From Algibacter sp. L3A6 (lineage in GTDB: Bacteria; Bacteroidota; Bacteroidia; Flavobacteriales; Flavobacteriaceae), in NCBI RefSeq assembly GCF_009796825.1, contig NZ_CP047030.1, positions 2,021,501 through 2,085,500 on the forward strand: a stretch of DNA of 64,000 nucleotides, written 5' to 3'. A program made the translations under genes and the position numbers. A model generated the notes under the pieces. That model searched no databases, was not told the origin of the DNA, and saw only the letters and a program-made list of their open reading frames with translations. Positions within the stretch are counted from its first letter, which is position 1; each line of letters begins with the position of its first letter. Of the stretch, positions 63,807 through 64,000 are shown piece by piece.

Positions 63807-64000
63807 ATGAAATTAACCGCCATAATTGTTGAAGACGAAGAAACCAGTAGAGAAATTCTAAAAAATTATCTCAAAAAGTACTGCCCAAATGTTGTTGTTT
63901 TAGGTGAAGCATCAAACGTGGAGGAGGCTTTGGTTTTAATTCGAAATAACGATTTGGATTTGGTCTTTTTAGATGTTGAAATGCCTTATGGAAATGCTTT
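63807..64000 (+). CDS. Response regulator receiver domain (LytTR type expected), partial
   Basis: The frame runs off the right edge after about 64 residues. It has the receiver start IIVEDEETSR with the acidic pocket, then FLDVEMP with phospho-acceptor D56. The neighbour is a LytS-type kinase, so a LytTR DNA-binding domain is expected beyond the edge. It starts 69 bases after the kinase stop and is probably cotranscribed. Confidence 0.9.
   Translation, partial: MKLTAIIVEDEETSREILKNYLKKYCPNVVVLGEASNVEEALVLIRNNDLDLVFLDVEMPYGNA

Overview
The window comes from a member of the Bacteroidota, most likely the family Flavobacteriaceae. Evidence: low-GC coding sequence, hardly any Shine-Dalgarno sequences, -7 promoter elements of the TAnnTTTG type (rimP, rpsP, rimM, trxA, tRNA-Asp, ctaB, tsaB), a PorP/SprF type IX secretion protein, a TonB receptor beside a DUF4249 lipoprotein, a LytS/LytTR system with TPRs, and an S16 protein with a long Ala/Glu tail. 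No phage, insertion sequence, CRISPR array or toxin/defence locus was seen. It is mostly ordinary chromosome with a few unusual pieces.

Layout. 1-404: end-truncated universal stress protein. 0.5-5.3 kb: rimP-nusA-infB with an attenuator-like leader hairpin. 5.4-15.2 kb: racemase, metallophosphoesterase, a 1148-residue protein that is probably PPi-dependent PEP carboxykinase, glutaryl-CoA dehydrogenase, trmN6-rimM-rpsP (minus strand) and a secreted beta-propeller lactonase. 15.4-20.4 kb: DUF2383 protein and an exonuclease-polymerase fusion DnaE. 20.6-27.1 kb: visibly AT-richer four-gene surface operon (unknown secreted protein, TonB receptor, DUF4249 lipoprotein, MG2-like protein). 27.3-29.4 kb: trxA, clpP, DUF58. 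29.4-30.0 kb: two identical tRNA-Asp genes in a tandem duplication with a 307-bp period. 30-36.5 kb (minus): tripartite RND efflux operon. 36.7-41.7 kb: 11-mer repeat lipoprotein, Kdo transferase, sugar aminotransferase, galE, MBL hydrolase. 41.8-47.5 kb: terminal oxidase biogenesis cluster (ctaB, two subunit III genes, subunit IV, Sco, DUF420). 47.7-53.3 kb: MacAB/TolC-like export operon with two permeases. 53.5-61.3 kb: tsaB, mscS, DUF255, dodecin, Nfu, PorP/SprF, VWA lipoprotein. 61.6-64 kb: LytS-type sensor and the start of its LytTR-type regulator.

How genes work together. The 41.8-47.5 kb block makes and metallates a haem-copper oxidase: haem O synthesis, structural subunits, and copper delivery by Sco. 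Two separate tripartite exporters are complete. The Kdo transferase, aminotransferase and galE genes fit lipopolysaccharide or surface glycan synthesis.

The least explained feature is a dispersed intergenic element of about 90-105 bp, present three times (27149-27235, 43434-43530, 60022-60125 minus). It has highly conserved end blocks around a hairpin whose sequence is fully replaced in one copy while still pairing, which suggests selection on structure. Other points of interest are the probable PPi-PEPCK, the ctaB start overlapped by a 7-codon upstream ORF, and the rimM transcript that seems to begin with two back-to-back hairpins.
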